The notes beneath the pieces were generated by a model. It did not search any database, was not told the origin of the DNA, and worked only from the letters and a program-made list of their open reading frames with translations. This document shows, in pieces, positions 24,655 to 38,228 of a stretch of 64,000 bases of DNA. The DNA is from Trochalopteron elliotii (lineage: Eukaryota; Chordata; Aves; Passeriformes; Leiothrichidae): NCBI GenBank assembly GCA_024734555.1, contig JANPWX010000247.1, forward strand, positions 968,324 through 1,032,323, written 5' to 3'. Positions within the stretch are counted from its first letter, which is position 1. Each line of letters starts with the position of its first letter. The translations under genes were made by a program, and so were the position numbers.

Positions 24655-24805
24655 TTTTAAAGGTCAGTGGGGACAACTAGCCTTCATTATACCAGAGGCC
24701 AAAAAATTTAATCCAGTAAATCCTGCCTCAAATTTCTATCTTGCTGTCAAGATGGAGCATATATTTTCAGGAGCTGCTTCAAACTCAGTCTACAGATTTT
24801 TATTT
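24655..24805 (-). repeat. Possible ancient CR1-type remnant, antisense
   Basis: The words ACTAGCCTTCATTATACCAG, AGGCCAAAAAATTT and CCAGTAAATCCTG follow the antisense of an old amniote CR1 (CTAGTCTGACCTCCTGTATA, ACAGGCCA..AATTTC). Divergence is high and the match is remembered, not computed. Confidence 0.35.
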
Positions 24806-25750
24806 TAAAGAGGTATCCACTGAACTCTCTGTGTCCCTGTAACCCTCCTTGTGTGCAGCACCATGTGGGACAAACATCCCCATTCTTACAGTCAAGTTCT
24901 GCTTAAAACATGGCTGGTTTTGGTTAGAGCTGCATTATTTGCTGAGGGTTGCCAATGTGTTGTGCCTTGCTTAAGTCATGGTTTTATGATGTAAATTAGA
25001 CAGATAATACTGTCTGTAAACCATACTGCATGATCAGATGGCAGACTAAGCTTAGTGAGATAGAGATTTCCTTTTTAATTAAAACTGCAACGCTTCTGTG
25101 TGGTGGATTAACACTGAAAGGGTCACTGGAAGAAGTGAATTAAAGTAGGATCTAAACAATGAGGAAAAATTGCTCAAAAATGGCAACTAACAGCATAAAA
25201 ACTATGTCACTTACCAATGTCTTCCTTGCAGGAAGATTATATTATGTTAACCCTACAATTCCTTAAAGGTAGTCACATGTTATCCTTGCTTTATTGGAAT
25301 GAAAATTCTGATGTGGAAGGTTAAAATAATAATGAAATCATGTCTGGCTTCTTTTGTCATAACCTTCATCTTGACAATGAGACTTTTGGAAGCACCTGGA
25401 AGCCAAGACTCCCACTAGTTCATGTGGGAGTCAAGAGATTTTTTCAACAGCTTCAGAAATCCAGCCCCAGTAGATCTTTTTAGGTAAATCATGTTTTTCC
25501 TTCAGAATGTGTGCACTCAGCAGTTAAGCTGCCATACGAACACTGAGCTTTAATTCTCACAATATCCAGTCCTTCTGGCCAGCTTGTCCCAGAAGACTGT
25601 CAGTAAGCAGTACTGCAACAGATGTCACACTTACACAGACATATCTTGGCTTTTCAGTGGAAAGAAAATTTGCTTTTCCCTAAACTCTACCAAGCTACAA
25701 GTTCTTGATTGAGACTGATACAAGCCCACCTGCACATAGGCCTGAAAATG
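24806..25750. other. Non-coding stretch, nothing recognised
   Basis: Unique, AT-rich sequence with no recognisable gene. Confidence 0.5.
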
Positions 25751-25894
25751 AATTTCTCTTTATTAGACTATCTCTACTGTTCAGACGACACCTTCTAACA
25801 AAACCAAGTATAATAGATGGTTAATTTCTCTTTATTAGACTATCTCTACTGTTCAGACAACACCTTCTAACAAAACCAAGTATAATAGATGGTT
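25751..25894. repeat. 72-bp tandem duplication
   Basis: Two adjacent 72-base units, 25,751-25,822 and 25,823-25,894, differ at one base (G at 25,787, A at 25,859). Each unit starts AATTTCTCTTTATTAGAC and ends TAATAGATGGTT. The near identity means the duplication is recent or was homogenised. No gene overlaps it. Confidence 0.95.
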
Positions 25895-28061
25895 AACTCG
25901 AAATCTAAAACTTGCACTTGAATTCTTTTGCTAAATACTCTGCAATTAGACATAAGCTGAGTAAGGCAGAGACTGCAGTACTATGTCGCCAGGAAACACG
26001 TAAGGAGAAGAAATCCGAGGCATCCTTTTTTCACAAAAAAAAAAAAAAAAAACACCAAACAAAAACCCCAAAAACATATCTGAGAAATACAAGGGGAACT
26101 AAGAAATCCTGAATCAGCTGCACACAAAGAACAGAATTGTTATAATCAAATTTCCACATGCATACTTACAGATCAGAAATGCAATGCCTAACAATTCTTA
26201 CGCAAATACCAGTGTTCTTCCAGAAAAAATTATCTGTTAAAAACAACAAATCCAATGTGGTTACAGATATTACAAAACAGAACAGGTATTTAGTATTATA
26301 CTTCAAGAAATAATCAAGTATTTCTGTGCTATCACAAAAGAAATGGGAAAAGCATAACTGAGGTGGGTGGGGGAAGGGAGGGACAAAGGAAATGAACTGA
26401 ATTAATCACCTCCAATTCCTCCAAAAGTGACTTAATCCTGCTCAACCTTCTATATGACACAACCTATAGGAAAACCAAAAAGCCTCTAATGCTCAGACTG
26501 CCAGGTCCTTGAAAGGAGGCTGACTTTAATTTGAATACTCCAACAGCACAATGGCATCCTCAGCCTTAGAGAGGGCCTCCAGGCAGAGGCAAGGTTAGTT
26601 TATAACAATAATAAATAAAATTATGCTTACCCCTTCAAGTACCTCAAAGGAAATTAATTTTTAGGTTTTTAGAGTAACTGTGAACAAAAACCACATTAAG
26701 CAGTATAGACTATACATTTGAGACTAGCACAAGCAATGCAGCTATTCAGATATTCAGGAATTGGATAGAGAACCCTAAAAAGCTGCCAGGTCTCCTTGTA
26801 TCTGCTGTTACAGAAATCCAGGAGATTGCAGATGCAGGCAGGCTGAGGGAGGACCCAAGTCTCCACCTGCGATTACCTACCCCCATCATTTTATGCCAGT
26901 AAACTCTGCAATGCAGCAGTGAGTACTCTGCACTTGGGTAAGTGTTTGCTTGTCTCTCGATGTCTGTGCCAGTGAACGTGTGCAGGCAGCAGGGAGCTTT
27001 AATAAAGCAAACTCTGCAGCAGACTGCAGAGCAGGCTGATTAACAGTTTCGGTGGTACCGGGGAGCGTGGCAGAGCACTCTGCCACCCCTCCTCCACCCA
27101 GTCTTAAACCTGATAGATCAAAGCTTTGACCAGCATCAGGTGGTTAAAACAGTTCATTAACATGTGGTGCTTTCTGCCTGCTGACCGTAGAAAGGCTGCA
27201 GGAGTTGCTTAGGATGATCACATACAAAATGTGTTTACTGGATTTCAAAATGGCTTGTCTCCTTCGTGCCAAGCCCACCCTTTAAAATTATATTAATTAA
27301 GAAAGCAGCTTTAATGCAACAGGAAAAGGGCATGTAATCAGTGATTATAGCAGCAGGCAAGGACATGATTTACCAGAGATTCAGTGAGAAGGGGACAAAT
27401 GCAAGACCTTGTCTTCCCTACACAGTACTACCTGGGGCTTTGACCCGCCCCACTCCCTCTCCCTGCTCTCCAGGCCCCACAGGTGGCATCTGCCTTGCAC
27501 TGATGTCTCTGAGGGACATCTGAGCCAGGTAGAGAAAAACAGTTTTCTTTCTCCTTCTGTAACAAGTCAGCTGGGGAAGGATATGTGTTTCCCTAGCCCG
27601 GTTTCCAGACCAAGGGAAAACAGGATAATGCAGTGACAGAAGGGTGCAGAGTCACAGTCATCCCATCTGACCCCATTGACCAAAGCCAGGGAGTTGGTTG
27701 TACTCAGCACCTTGAGGTGGGAGCAAGCTCTGACAGGGTAGAGATGCTGGGTGCAGGCAGGACAACAAGGGGCAGCCTGCAGCATGGAGCAGGGCCAAGG
27801 ACCTAGTGCAGGGAAACGCTCAGCAGCCAGAGAGCGATCATAAAGCAGATTCACTCAGCTGTAGGTTGTTTATGAGAATGAGAGTGAAACCAAATTAATA
27901 AATTGTCCCAACTGCTGTCCCTACACTCCTACTCAGTGTATTTGCTTTTCTCCCTTCTGTCCTTGCTCCTGCCCTCCCACATGAAAAAATAGTTGTTTGT
28001 TTATATTCTTTGCAGTCCTTTATAATGCCCTATAAAGCCACTATAGAGGTTTCTGGGCCAA
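25895..28061. other. Non-coding stretch with a poly(A) run and an inverted repeat
   Basis: An 18-base A run lies at 26,035-26,052 with no retrogene recognisable before it. An 8-bp perfect inverted repeat, CTCTGCAG-CAGA-CTGCAGAG, lies at 27,012-27,031. No exon seen. Confidence 0.5.
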
Positions 28062-28140
28062 AACCCCATTTTGCAGCTGTAGAAAATACAGCTTGGAGAG
28101 GCAGAGTGACTCAGTTGGGATTTTATAGCCAGCCCACATC
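28062..28140 (+). repeat. MIR-like SINE fragment
   Basis: CCCCATTTTGCAGCTGTAGA, AAATACAG and GGAGAGGCAGAGTGACT parallel the MIR core and 3' region (CCCCATTTTACAGATGAGGA, AAACTGAGGC, AGAGAGGTTAAGTGACTTG). MIR is an ancient tRNA-derived SINE shared by amniotes. The fragment is short and diverged. Confidence 0.5.
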
Positions 28141-31100
28141 AGAAACAGCTTTCAGTACTCATCTTCTTTGGCTCCTAAAATGAACCTTCTTCCTCCAGCG
28201 CCAGAACTTTCCACTGGAGCTGAAGTTACCCATCACACTGAATTTACTATCTTTAGTCCTTCGGTTGGGTATTTATTTCTTTGCTCTTCAGAGTCCTGGA
28301 TGTTGCGGGATGTAAAGCTGAGTGTGTACTATTGTTCACTTCAGCTTTGTGCTGATGAAAGAACAAGCACAAAGGAAGGAGAGAAGAGGAGAAAAGGGGG
28401 CACCTTCTTGTATAAAAGGCTCTGAAATCCCATATGGAAAAACTCTATAGAAGTGAATAAATTCTAAATAAATTCTCAATAGTGATTCTAAAAGCCTATT
28501 GAATTTAAGAGAGAATGATCTCCTTCCCACATGGTTTTCAAACACTGTATAAACGGCTGCAGACTTTGACCATCTAGAGAAAAGAGATCAGACTCTTTTC
28601 AATGCTATGGATTTATCTATATAAAACTATTGCTTTAATTTCCACTAGGTACCTTGGGGAAAAGGCCCAGGAAAAAGGATAAAAAGAGAATTAGGAAAGC
28701 AATTTTAGTTGGTTTGTTTTGAATTTTGAAGTGGTTGCAGAATAGCAAGTATTAGTATTGCTTTCTTCTGATTCTCAGTGATATTGTATTTGTTTACTTT
28801 GTTTATAGTTTGGGATTTCTTGTGGCAATTGCCACTACAATGTTGGGCAGGGAGTTTCTAAAATAGTGTGAATGCTTTCCTAGATATTTTCTGAGGTGAA
28901 TGGCTTGTCTAAATCTTTATCTTCAGTATATGGAGGAGGCTGTGGTCAGGGGAAGGCAAAGTTGCTCTGCATAATAATTTATCTGCTGGATAAAAAAGGA
29001 GCAACTGAAACAATGGTATAGATTATATGATCTAAAGACTCTTAGGGGAGGGAGAGAGCAGAAGGCAGCATTACAAAGAGAAGGCCTTTTCCGTGTAGCT
29101 GTTGTGTGAGACACAGGCTGCTGGTCTGCCAAAGAGAGCCACAGCTGTGCCAGATGTGTGGTGATATGAGCACAATGAAATTCAACATGGCATTCAGGTA
29201 GACTAATTTTTGCACTCAGAATTCAGGGAAACTATTCCCAAATCCTCCTGCACATAAGTGAGTATGTGTAGGTATGTTATATAAAAGCAGTGTTTATGCT
29301 GTATGCCCAGAGGAAACATTAGATGACTGTGTGCACTGCTCATGATGGACACTAGAGAGCCCAAAGGCAACTTTTCTATCATAAATTTATGTCAGTTTTT
29401 ATATGTTACAACATCTGGGTCCAAAATTGGAGCTAGAAATCTAATAAGACAGCTTGGTTATGAGCAGTCACTCCAATGTCTTGACCCTGATCATCTCCCT
29501 TTTTTAGATGATGAAAACTTGGCCCGTTTACTTACAGACTGTTCATTTTAGCCATCCCCAAGTCATGCCATCTTACTGGCAGGGGCAAAGTCAGCCCTGG
29601 AAGTCCTTGGCACAAATTTTCACCCACAAAAAAATTCCCTGCTGGTGCCAAGCAAACTATATGTCACGTGCTGGTTTCTCTTTCCTAGTGAGTGGTCCCT
29701 TTGCTCCCAGCATGGGTGTGGTGAAATACACATTTCCATCCCTCTGGGAAAGTTCCCCTGTGTCACAGTGACAGGCAGATACACTAGAACTCCCAGACTC
29801 TTTCCTGGTGGGACAGCTGGGGTAGGAAAGGCCATGCAAGAGGAAAGGGGAGGTTTTATGGCCTCTGCCTCTTCACTTGCCCATTTGGACAAGGCTGGGA
29901 GCAACCAGCCTTTCATCTCTCCAGGACTTTGCTTATCCAGCCATAAAACATGGATAGAAATCACCTTCCAGAGGGATTGGGAAAACATCCACAAATCGAG
30001 AGGGATTTGTTTGGAAATGCTTATAAAATGCAATGACTGAAAGGCAGGGTAGAAAGGCAATGTTTTGATAAATTATTGTTGGTCCTTGAAATGTGTGGAG
30101 GGAAAAGGCTGCTGCAGGAAACATAGTGGCATCTTGGTAGCTTACAGGACTGTCCTGGGCTGCTTTGCTCCCATGTACACCAGAAAGCCTCTGTTTTCCT
30201 TGTGTGCTGGGAGAGTTTCTCCCATACATTGTGTCACCGCACGGCAGCCCACACTCAGAAGGAAACCGCTGAGTCAGATAACCTGCTGAATCATTTGCAG
30301 TTTCCCACCGTTTGGATGGCAGTTTTCTACATGTTTGTGTGTTGTTTCCATCTTATTCCAGGTCTCTGGATTGATAGGCTGCTGGACCAGGCTGAGTCCT
30401 GCCCTGAGCTATGGGGCCAGGCTGTCATCGCAGGTGTGTAGGGCACTATGGGTCCTGTCACCATGGGTGACGTTGGCAGACAGCCAGAGGAGAGAAGTGA
30501 TGGTAATAACACTGCAACACAAGTTAGAACATCTTTTGTTTTATGTATGGGGCTCTTTTTGCAGACATCTCTGGGTTTCAGTCAGCTCCCAAGTGCAGCT
30601 CCTGCTTTCAGGCTGTCCCAGTTTCCCAATGGCTTTCAGATCTCTTCCAGGCAGCAGGGGCAAACACACCAGGGGGAGGCATTCCCATTCCAGGCCCATT
30701 CCTGTGCCATGGAGGCTGCACAGATCTGTTGAACACAGATCAGCACGTTCAATTAGGTGATTAGGCATCTCTCTCAAGCATCATCATCCACACTGTGAGT
30801 GCCAATATCCTTGGACTTCAGTGAGCCACTGCTGGGTTGTTGTTTTTTTTTAATGATGGATTTCTAAGGTTATTAATTAACCCTGTTAATTTTGTTGTTT
30901 CTTTTCTTAGACAGAAAATCCGAATGAAAGTCTCTGGACCTTTTCCCTGTCTGCAGCAACAAGCAGCTGTGCCCTTGTGGGGTGGAGTCATGGGTTTGTG
31001 CTCTGGCTCTTATCAAGGCAAGCACACTGGTATCCATTGCTTTGGTGTTCACCTCTTTTCTTACCTTGACAGGTTTTATGAAAGGCACTGATGAAGCGTT

Positions 31101-31629
31101 CACCAGCTCCTTTCATGCACTCTGAGAGAGCCACTGTGTGTCACAGTGAGAGCTTGTCTTCCCACCTCTTGGCCCCTCTGATGTTTTGCTATCTGCTTAC
31201 AAAGGCAAGGGCGTTATTCTGAGCATGCATATTACTGTCTCACTCTTGGTAAACTCCAAAGGATGTCTGTGTATCTCATCATACAATATCCTGACACAAT
31301 ATCCTTCCCAGATACTGTTCTGTTTCATTAATATATTTCTCACTACTGCCAGAGCCCAAAAGAATCGTAGGAACAGTGACCAAAGAGTGCAGAAGGCAGT
31401 AATGAGATTTATCTTATGTGTGACTTTATGGTATTGAAGAGCTTTATGTATTCATCTCTCTGTATAGTTTCCTCTCAGGCTGCTGCTGGTTGAACATGTT
31501 CTCTCTGACTCCTGCATCAGCCACACTGTGTCTTGATTTCCACTTAAATCAGTCTACTAGCACTTTAACCCTGGCAGCCTTTGAAATCAGGAGGCCACTG
31601 GAACAATAGGCAGAATTTATACTGCAGTT
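28141..31629. other. Non-coding stretch, nothing recognised
   Basis: Open frames up to 146 codons on both strands (29.6-30.8 kb) overlap one another in several phases, which reflects GC composition rather than a gene. No exon or RNA gene seen. Confidence 0.5.
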
Positions 31630-31790
31630 TTCATCTTCACAGCAATTTTCAAATACGAATAAATCAATCTTTAATGGTCCCTTATGTGGGACATGACAAA
31701 AGACTGCAAGCTTGATTTTACAGACTGGGCTCAGAAAACCTGAGGGATTTGCTGAAAGCCACAGAAAAAATATGGCCCAAACTGCAAAAG
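31630..31790 (+). repeat. Possible MIR-like SINE fragment
   Basis: CATCTTCACAGCAATTTT, then after a gap GATTTTACAGACTGGGCTCA, GAAAACCTGAGGGATTTGCT and GAAAGCCACAG, follow the MIR order. The middle has no clear match. The copy is old. Confidence 0.4.
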
Positions 31791-32374
31791 AACAAATGAG
31801 TTTGTACTACCAATTTTTTACATCCACATCATGTTCCTAGACCTTTAAACTGCAAGGCACTTTATTTTCTGGGTTCTGTATTTCATTACTAACAGCAGAA
31901 CCAGGATATTTGCTGCCACCTCACTGTGTCAATGATATTCACTGATGTAACATAGTCTTTCCATGGAAAGGGAAATTATTATTGGAAGTTATAGGGCATA
32001 TGATGACCCAATGCCTGGAAATGTGGAATGCCTTGGTGGAGTGCAGGATGTACTCGGGCTGGTACACTCGGAAAGGTCTTTGTGTGGAAAATGATGCCTC
32101 AGGCATTGGAAACACATTCTCTTCCTCCCCCACCAGCACAAAATGCTACCAAGTTGTTTCCTCGTGGTGCTGAACCTGCTACTCCTCACTCCTGTGTCTC
32201 TCTCCTTCTGTTAACTGAGCTGAATAATTTGTGGTTTCATCGCTGAACCACAATGTATCAAGATCTCAGTCTGACATTAGTATGTAGCTCTCTCATTCTG
32301 CATATCACCATACATGTGCACTGTAGAGATTACCCAGGAGTTTGGATTATCCTTTCCAAACCCTCTCCACATAA
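31791..32374. other. Non-coding stretch, nothing recognised
   Basis: Unique sequence with short frames only. Confidence 0.5.
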
Positions 32375-32580
32375 TTTCCTCACCAGAAGGGCTATCAAGC
32401 ATTGGAACAGGCTGCCTGGAGAAGTGATGGAGTCACCATCCCTGGGGTTATTTAAAAGACACCTGGATGTGGCACTTAGGGACATGCTTTAGTAGTGGAC
32501 TTGGTAGAACCAAGTTAGTGGTTGGACTTGATGACCTTAGAGGTCTTTTCCAGCCTAAATTATTCTATGACATTATGATA
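32375..32580 (+). mobile_element. CR1 LINE, 5'-truncated 3' end
   Basis: The plus-strand frame just before the tail still reads HWNRLPGEV, then SPSLGLFKRHLDVAL, which is the C-terminal signature of CR1 ORF2. It is followed by the 3' UTR words GTTGGACTTGATGACCTTAG, AGGTCTTTTCCAGCCTAA and the tail ATTATTCTATGACATTATGA. The frame stops at 32,492. Only the last 200 or so bases of the element are present. The C-terminal peptide is not a host gene. Confidence 0.9.
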
Positions 32581-35091
32581 TTTTATATTACTGAGATTAA
32601 TCTATTGTGCTATGACAGTGGGCAGTGAAAATTTGGTTATGCTAGTAATGTGGTAATACAAGAAATCAGACTCACTAAAAATGGTTAACGAAAGGACTGT
32701 TGGAAGTTTTGGAAGGTAAATATGGTTTAAATTCTAGGAAGACACTGAGGGAGCTTACTAACTGCAATTCCAGCTTGGACAACTATATGCTCCTTGAGTT
32801 TGGATGAAGGAGTTGTTATGCTTTGCTGTAATAAGCATCTGAAAAATTAGTTAATTTTTCTATGGTTCAAAGGTGGGTTATGAAATGAAATTACTAACCA
32901 TATAACTATCCTTACCCTGTAAAACGAAAAGCAGATGATTAAAAAAAAAGTTAGCTTTCAGGTCACTGAGAATTCCTACAAAACCGAAAACATCCCCCAG
33001 TGGAACCAGAGAAGACAGAGGTTCATAACACAGTTTCTGCTTTATCTTGCACTTGGCAAAAAGGATTTCTATGGAATAATGCAATGGTCTTTTCCTAACC
33101 TCCTGTTTCCTGAATACTCCCAAAAGATGAGGGGGCAGGAAGAACAAACAACATTGAGAAACAGCAGGTTCATCATGTTCTGGCATAAGTGGAAATATTC
33201 TGGAAATGGCTCTGTCAATACAGTTTTCCCTCAACAAATGTGACCCGGTATTTTCATTTGGGCAAAGGAAATCATTCTAGAGAAAGACAGGGAATTCAAC
33301 AAATACTTCAGGACAAAATCACATAATTTGATAGACACTAATGAATCACATACATCATGTTTCCCTTTCATTCTTTTTATTAGTGCCCACACCCATGACC
33401 CAGCTCACTTCAATTTAATAAAGATCAGAGACCCTGTTTAACCTTTAAAGTCAGGCATATGAGAAAGACCCAAAGCTGTCAGCAAATCCTAAATGAAATG
33501 TACTGCTTTTCTCCATTTAAATGTTTTAATTTGCTTTTCTTGTTTTTCATATTTTCCATCAAAGCTGTGGGAGGCAGTGATGCCTTTGGACTATTGCCCT
33601 ATATCTTTTCATTTTGACTTTTACTTTCCTTTCTGGCCCATTCTGAAACAGGAAAACAATGTGGGCGGCAGAAGGGCAGCTTTCACCACTTCATTAAAAC
33701 AGCATTTGTTTTTTTTTAATTGAAATGTCTTCTGGCATCTCTCATTATAGCTATTAATATATGACCTAACACCATTCTTAACAGCATTTGGATATTATTA
33801 TTTTAGATTCAAATCCATGCACTTTTGATTTAATACATTAAACTCATCTAATTCCCATATATATGTATTGCTGCTAGCCAGTCAGTAGCTGAGTAATATA
33901 TATCTACATCAATGATGTTTTAATGATGCATTGTTCTAATATATCACCAAAAAGATAGTGCTCACATAATAGATTAGTGCCATACATCACTCTAGTGAGG
34001 TATTTTTTATGATATAGTGCCCAAACAATGTCATTGGAAAGGAAGAAGAGACACATAAGAAATGGTAGGTTTTAATTTATACAGTTTTAAAAACATTTCT
34101 AATATTCTTAACATAATAATAGCTGACCTAGTCTGAAGTGCAAGAGACAGGATGTTAAAAGAGAGGTCTGAAGCAGAAATCTGAAGTGCAATCCAGTAGG
34201 TCAGACAGCATCACACAGACTCTTGAGATAAGTCATGTATCTATTTATGCCACCAAACAGAAAGAAAGTGGAATGAGGGGCAGCCTAATTTTTTGTTTTT
34301 AAAATGGTTATGCATTTGACTAGAGAGGTGGGCCCTCTTTGGCTCCAGGCAGGATGCCTCAGTGGTAAAAAATCCTGCTGATTCCAGCTGTGTGGATCCA
34401 TGAAATATTCTCTCACTGGAGCTGGGGGTGAAAGGAGGTAATGGGGTATTTATTTTAATTTTTTTCCTAGTCAAGTAATGCTGATTCACCAGAAAAGAAA
34501 AAAGTTCAACAAAAATATGTTTGTGTTGATGAGGCATATGATGAGGCATATATATATTTGTTGATGAGGCAAATGTTGGCTGATTAAAAAGGATGATATT
34601 TGAGGGTAAGACTGGGCAAAGTACAGTTGGCTTGATCCAACTCTCCTGCTGTTTAGCTTGGCATGACCAGCTCTGCCCTGATACACTGCCTGCTTTGTGG
34701 ATGTGAGGCTTCCAGCTATTCACCTTCTCCAGCTCACAGATGTGATGCGAGACTCAGACCTGTGGTTTGCAGCATGGACCAGTGGTGTAACCTGTGCTGG
34801 GGCAGACATTTGATTGCGGGACAGCCTCCTTTGTGTGCTCGTGCAGACACTGGGCAGCTGCAGTGTGCACAGCTCTGTGGCTGGACCAGCTCCTACGCCC
34901 TGGAGGGAGCAGGATCTCAGGGTGAGGCAGTGGCTCCTATGAGGAAAGTATTTCAACACGAATGCTGAAGGCTCTGATAACTGGTTACATATAGCAAGAG
35001 TGTGCATTTGGACAGCAAAAAGATAAAGGTGAAAGAGGAAACAAAAATGAGAGAGCTGAGCATCAAGCTGGCAGACAGCAGTGGGGTGAGC
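32581..35091. other. Non-coding stretch, nothing recognised
   Basis: AT-rich sequence with short TA runs. A GATGAGGCATAT word recurs three times around 34,528-34,573. A 160-codon minus-strand frame (34,241-34,723) has no family resemblance. Confidence 0.5.
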
Positions 35092-35215
35092 CACCAGGCT
35101 GGATGGGGCTCTTGAACAACTTGGTCTAGTGAAAGGTCTTCTAGCCCACAGCAGAGAGATCGAGATGATTTTTAGGTCTCTTGAAATCTAAGTCTATGAT
35201 TCTGTGATTCTATAT
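35092..35215 (+). mobile_element. CR1 LINE 3' end fragment
   Basis: CCAGGCTGGATGGGGCTC, GAACAACTTGGTCTAGTG, GAAAGGTCTTCTAGCCCA and TTTTAGGTCTCTTGAAAT are followed by the tandem tail CTATGATTCTGTGATTCTAT. Only the last 120 or so bases of CR1 remain. Confidence 0.87.
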
Positions 35216-38200
35216 GCCAAGTAGGACTTGTGAAATCTGCCCTTACCAAAACATTCACCCTTAGAGCTGTTTATACCTTTGTGCACCAAATGAGCATGTC
35301 ACTAGACAGAAAAAGCCCATAAGCAACCTAAAAACCAGAGCTGGTGTGCAAAAAGCATTTGTTTCTTCTAGAAAAATACTGCTGCATGCAAAACATGAAG
35401 TGCATTGAGTTGGCATCAGCTGGAACATTGTGTGAATTATTAAAAAAAAAAATTATTTGTATTAAAGAACAAAATCCCTGTTCACTATTGATATCAAGTT
35501 ATGTAGTTAGCTTGTATCTAATGTATAAAAAAAGACTAAACAGATATGCTACTCCAGGCAAAAAATATTAGACTTTAATTAAATGACGTGAACATCTCAT
35601 TAAAGGTCTATTTTTATAGACAATAATGAACTTTAGTGCCAAAGGGGCAATGTAAATAAGACAATGAATATGTTAAAATGTATTCCTTCACGATTTTGCG
35701 TAGTAAATCTTTCCTGTGATCTAACTAGGTACAATAAGAAATCCTGCTATATTAAAATACCCCTAAGAATGTAAGAAAGCTGATCTCTGATCAGTAATTT
35801 CAGCTCAGTTAGAAATTACACCACATATTTCCGCCTGGTTTTTTCAAAACTCCTACTCTGATTATAATGCACCATTAGAGAAGATAGCATTATTTATTTT
35901 AAGATATTTCACACCAGAAGAGCAGAAGTTTTCAAGGAAACCTTGAAATAGGTATGGACCTTTAAGCAAAAAAGACCTCCATTTTAGATGTTTTCTTTAA
36001 CTTCTGCTGGCTCTTTTCAGGCAAAGTAGCATACCTTTATTCCTATGTCTTCTTACAGGCTGCATGGTGAGATCTGTACTCATCCTATTCAATTTCACCT
36101 GTGAAATTCAGGGCACAAAGTATTTTCACCCAAATTCTGCCTGATACAGAGCTGGGCCTTTCAAGGTGCTGTTTCCCTGTTGATTGTGGGATAGGGTTTA
36201 TCCCTCCTCATATCAAACTTAGTGTCTCCACCAAAGTTGAGAAGGGCTTTACTCCCCACCCAGTCTCTCTCCTGTCTCTTCCTCCTTTCCTAGTTTCCCT
36301 TTTCCACCCTTCCTGTTGTCCTGATATGCCATCAGATGAGAAAGCTCCCTGAAGCTGCCCAGTGCAAGGCATAAGTCTGAACTGAAACAGGGCTCTTCCA
36401 CAGCTGCTGGTACCTTTTCTCCTGTCCCATCTGTTTTCACCTTTATTTTGCTCCTCGGTTGTAGGGAACATGGCTTTTGCTCTGCATATTTTTCCCACAT
36501 CATACCCAGCACTGTTCTCTGTCAATGATTTGAGAGTTTCCAAGGAGCTCCAGGAGCTGCATTTATCCCAAAGCCCTGCTGCAGGCAGCCAGATCTCCTC
36601 TCCCTGGCAGGCTGCAGCACCAGCAGCTTCAGCCCTGGGTTTTGACGAGCCATAATATTCTGTTCAGGAGGAGACACACCTTTGTACACAAATCTTGCAT
36701 TGCTCTTCCAGGAGAGCTTGCCTGGGTGGTCACTGGCTGTTCACAGGACACCCTGCCTTTGTGTCATTCCAGTGCTGCTTTTCTCTGAGGTATTTCTGGA
36801 GGCAAGATGCCCAGTGTGGGTGACCTAACCCTCTTCACTTCTGCCCTGGAAATCAAGATCAGTTGTGGCTTGTGGTCCTGTGAGCCAGATGGTTAGCAGG
36901 GCTGTTGAATTAATTTCTTGGTGTTTCTGTACATAAATCTAACAAAATGCTTTTACCTTCCTACAGCTGGCACATGTGCCTAACGATTTGATCTTTTGCA
37001 TTTTAAATATTTATTCAGTATTTAATTTACCCCCCTGAGACTAATCCTGGTGCTTTAACTTAACCCTCAACTACTTTCATTGAATCATCTCTATGACAAT
37101 TCAGTGATCTTCCACAAATTGGCTTTGTATATTAGCAGGGCCGCATCCTTTCTTTATTGGTATTATGGGGGTATTTTGGAAAGAGCTACTGGTGATTTTT
37201 TTAAGTATTACAAGGCATTAAACTGTTGTTTCTGTCTTTGAAATTATAGATGGTCTCCATAGAGACACTGAATTTCTACATTGCTCTCTTGAATTGCCTG
37301 AAGAAGTGGCACTTAGAATTACATTCGAAACAATGCTAATTAGCAAATGCTGAATTTTAAACAAGCTTCACAGCAAGGTTTTTGTTTGATAGAAGCAGCA
37401 AACCAGCAATCGACTGACCAAACTGACAAAGCTGAACTACAGACAACATGCTATTTAATTATTCATTAGACATTGTACAGGGTTAACTACAATAGGCACC
37501 ATTCCCTTTTTGAGTAACCACCGAGCCAAGTGTAAGTGCCTTAGAAATCCAGCATAATAAATAGAAAAAATCATCAAAATGAAATCTGCTTCCCAAGTTG
37601 CAGATTTATTGAGGAGGGGACAGGCATGAACAAACCTTTGCAGCCATTTGATGAGAATGACCCAGCATATGCACAGAATGGAGATAACCTGTCAGGAGCC
37701 AAATCCTGCAGACCAAGCTACCACAAGAGAGTTTGGGTGGAGGACAAAACAGACACTCTCAGTATAGGATTAGGCCTGAATAGTGTAAGGGGAAGAAAGA
37801 TGGAGCAGAGCTCCCCACAGGGCCCTCAGTCTCTCCTTTTTGCCCAGAACTATGAGTGGCTCTGATTCACATGTGTGTATAGGGCCATATGCCCCACAGG
37901 GGTGCAGGGGGCCTTTCAAGGGCTGCATGGGAGGTAAAACCTGACAGATATTTTGGTCACAGCAGAGGCTGGAAACTGGCAGTAGCTGAACACAAAAACC
38001 AGATGTTGTTGCTAGAACTCATTAATTTGGCAAGGTGCAAGTAGGGAAAAAAAGAAAGCTTTGGAAAAGGCTTTTATATTAGCTAAAATCTTGTCACTTG
38101 CAGAATAAGCCATAGTCAAAGAAAATGATTGTAAGAAGGGGGAAGGTTTGTGGATCCATGCAAAAGCCACAAAGTGTTGGGAAACATTTTGGACAGACAC

Positions 38201-38228
38201 TGATCTAGGCTTAGATACACCTAGAAAA
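35216..38228. other. Non-coding stretch, nothing recognised
   Basis: AT-rich sequence. The stretch about 37,200-37,470 contains CTAATTAGCAAATGCTGAAT and similar AT-rich homeodomain-like words and may be conserved regulatory DNA. No exon seen. Confidence 0.45.

Noticed and set aside
26035..26052. A18 run as the tail of a processed pseudogene
   Set aside because: No recognisable coding or RNA sequence precedes it and no flanking target duplication is evident.
32253..32492. 79-codon frame as a host gene
   Set aside because: Its C-terminal half is the CR1 ORF2 C-terminus and it runs straight into a CR1 3' tail. It is transposon sequence.
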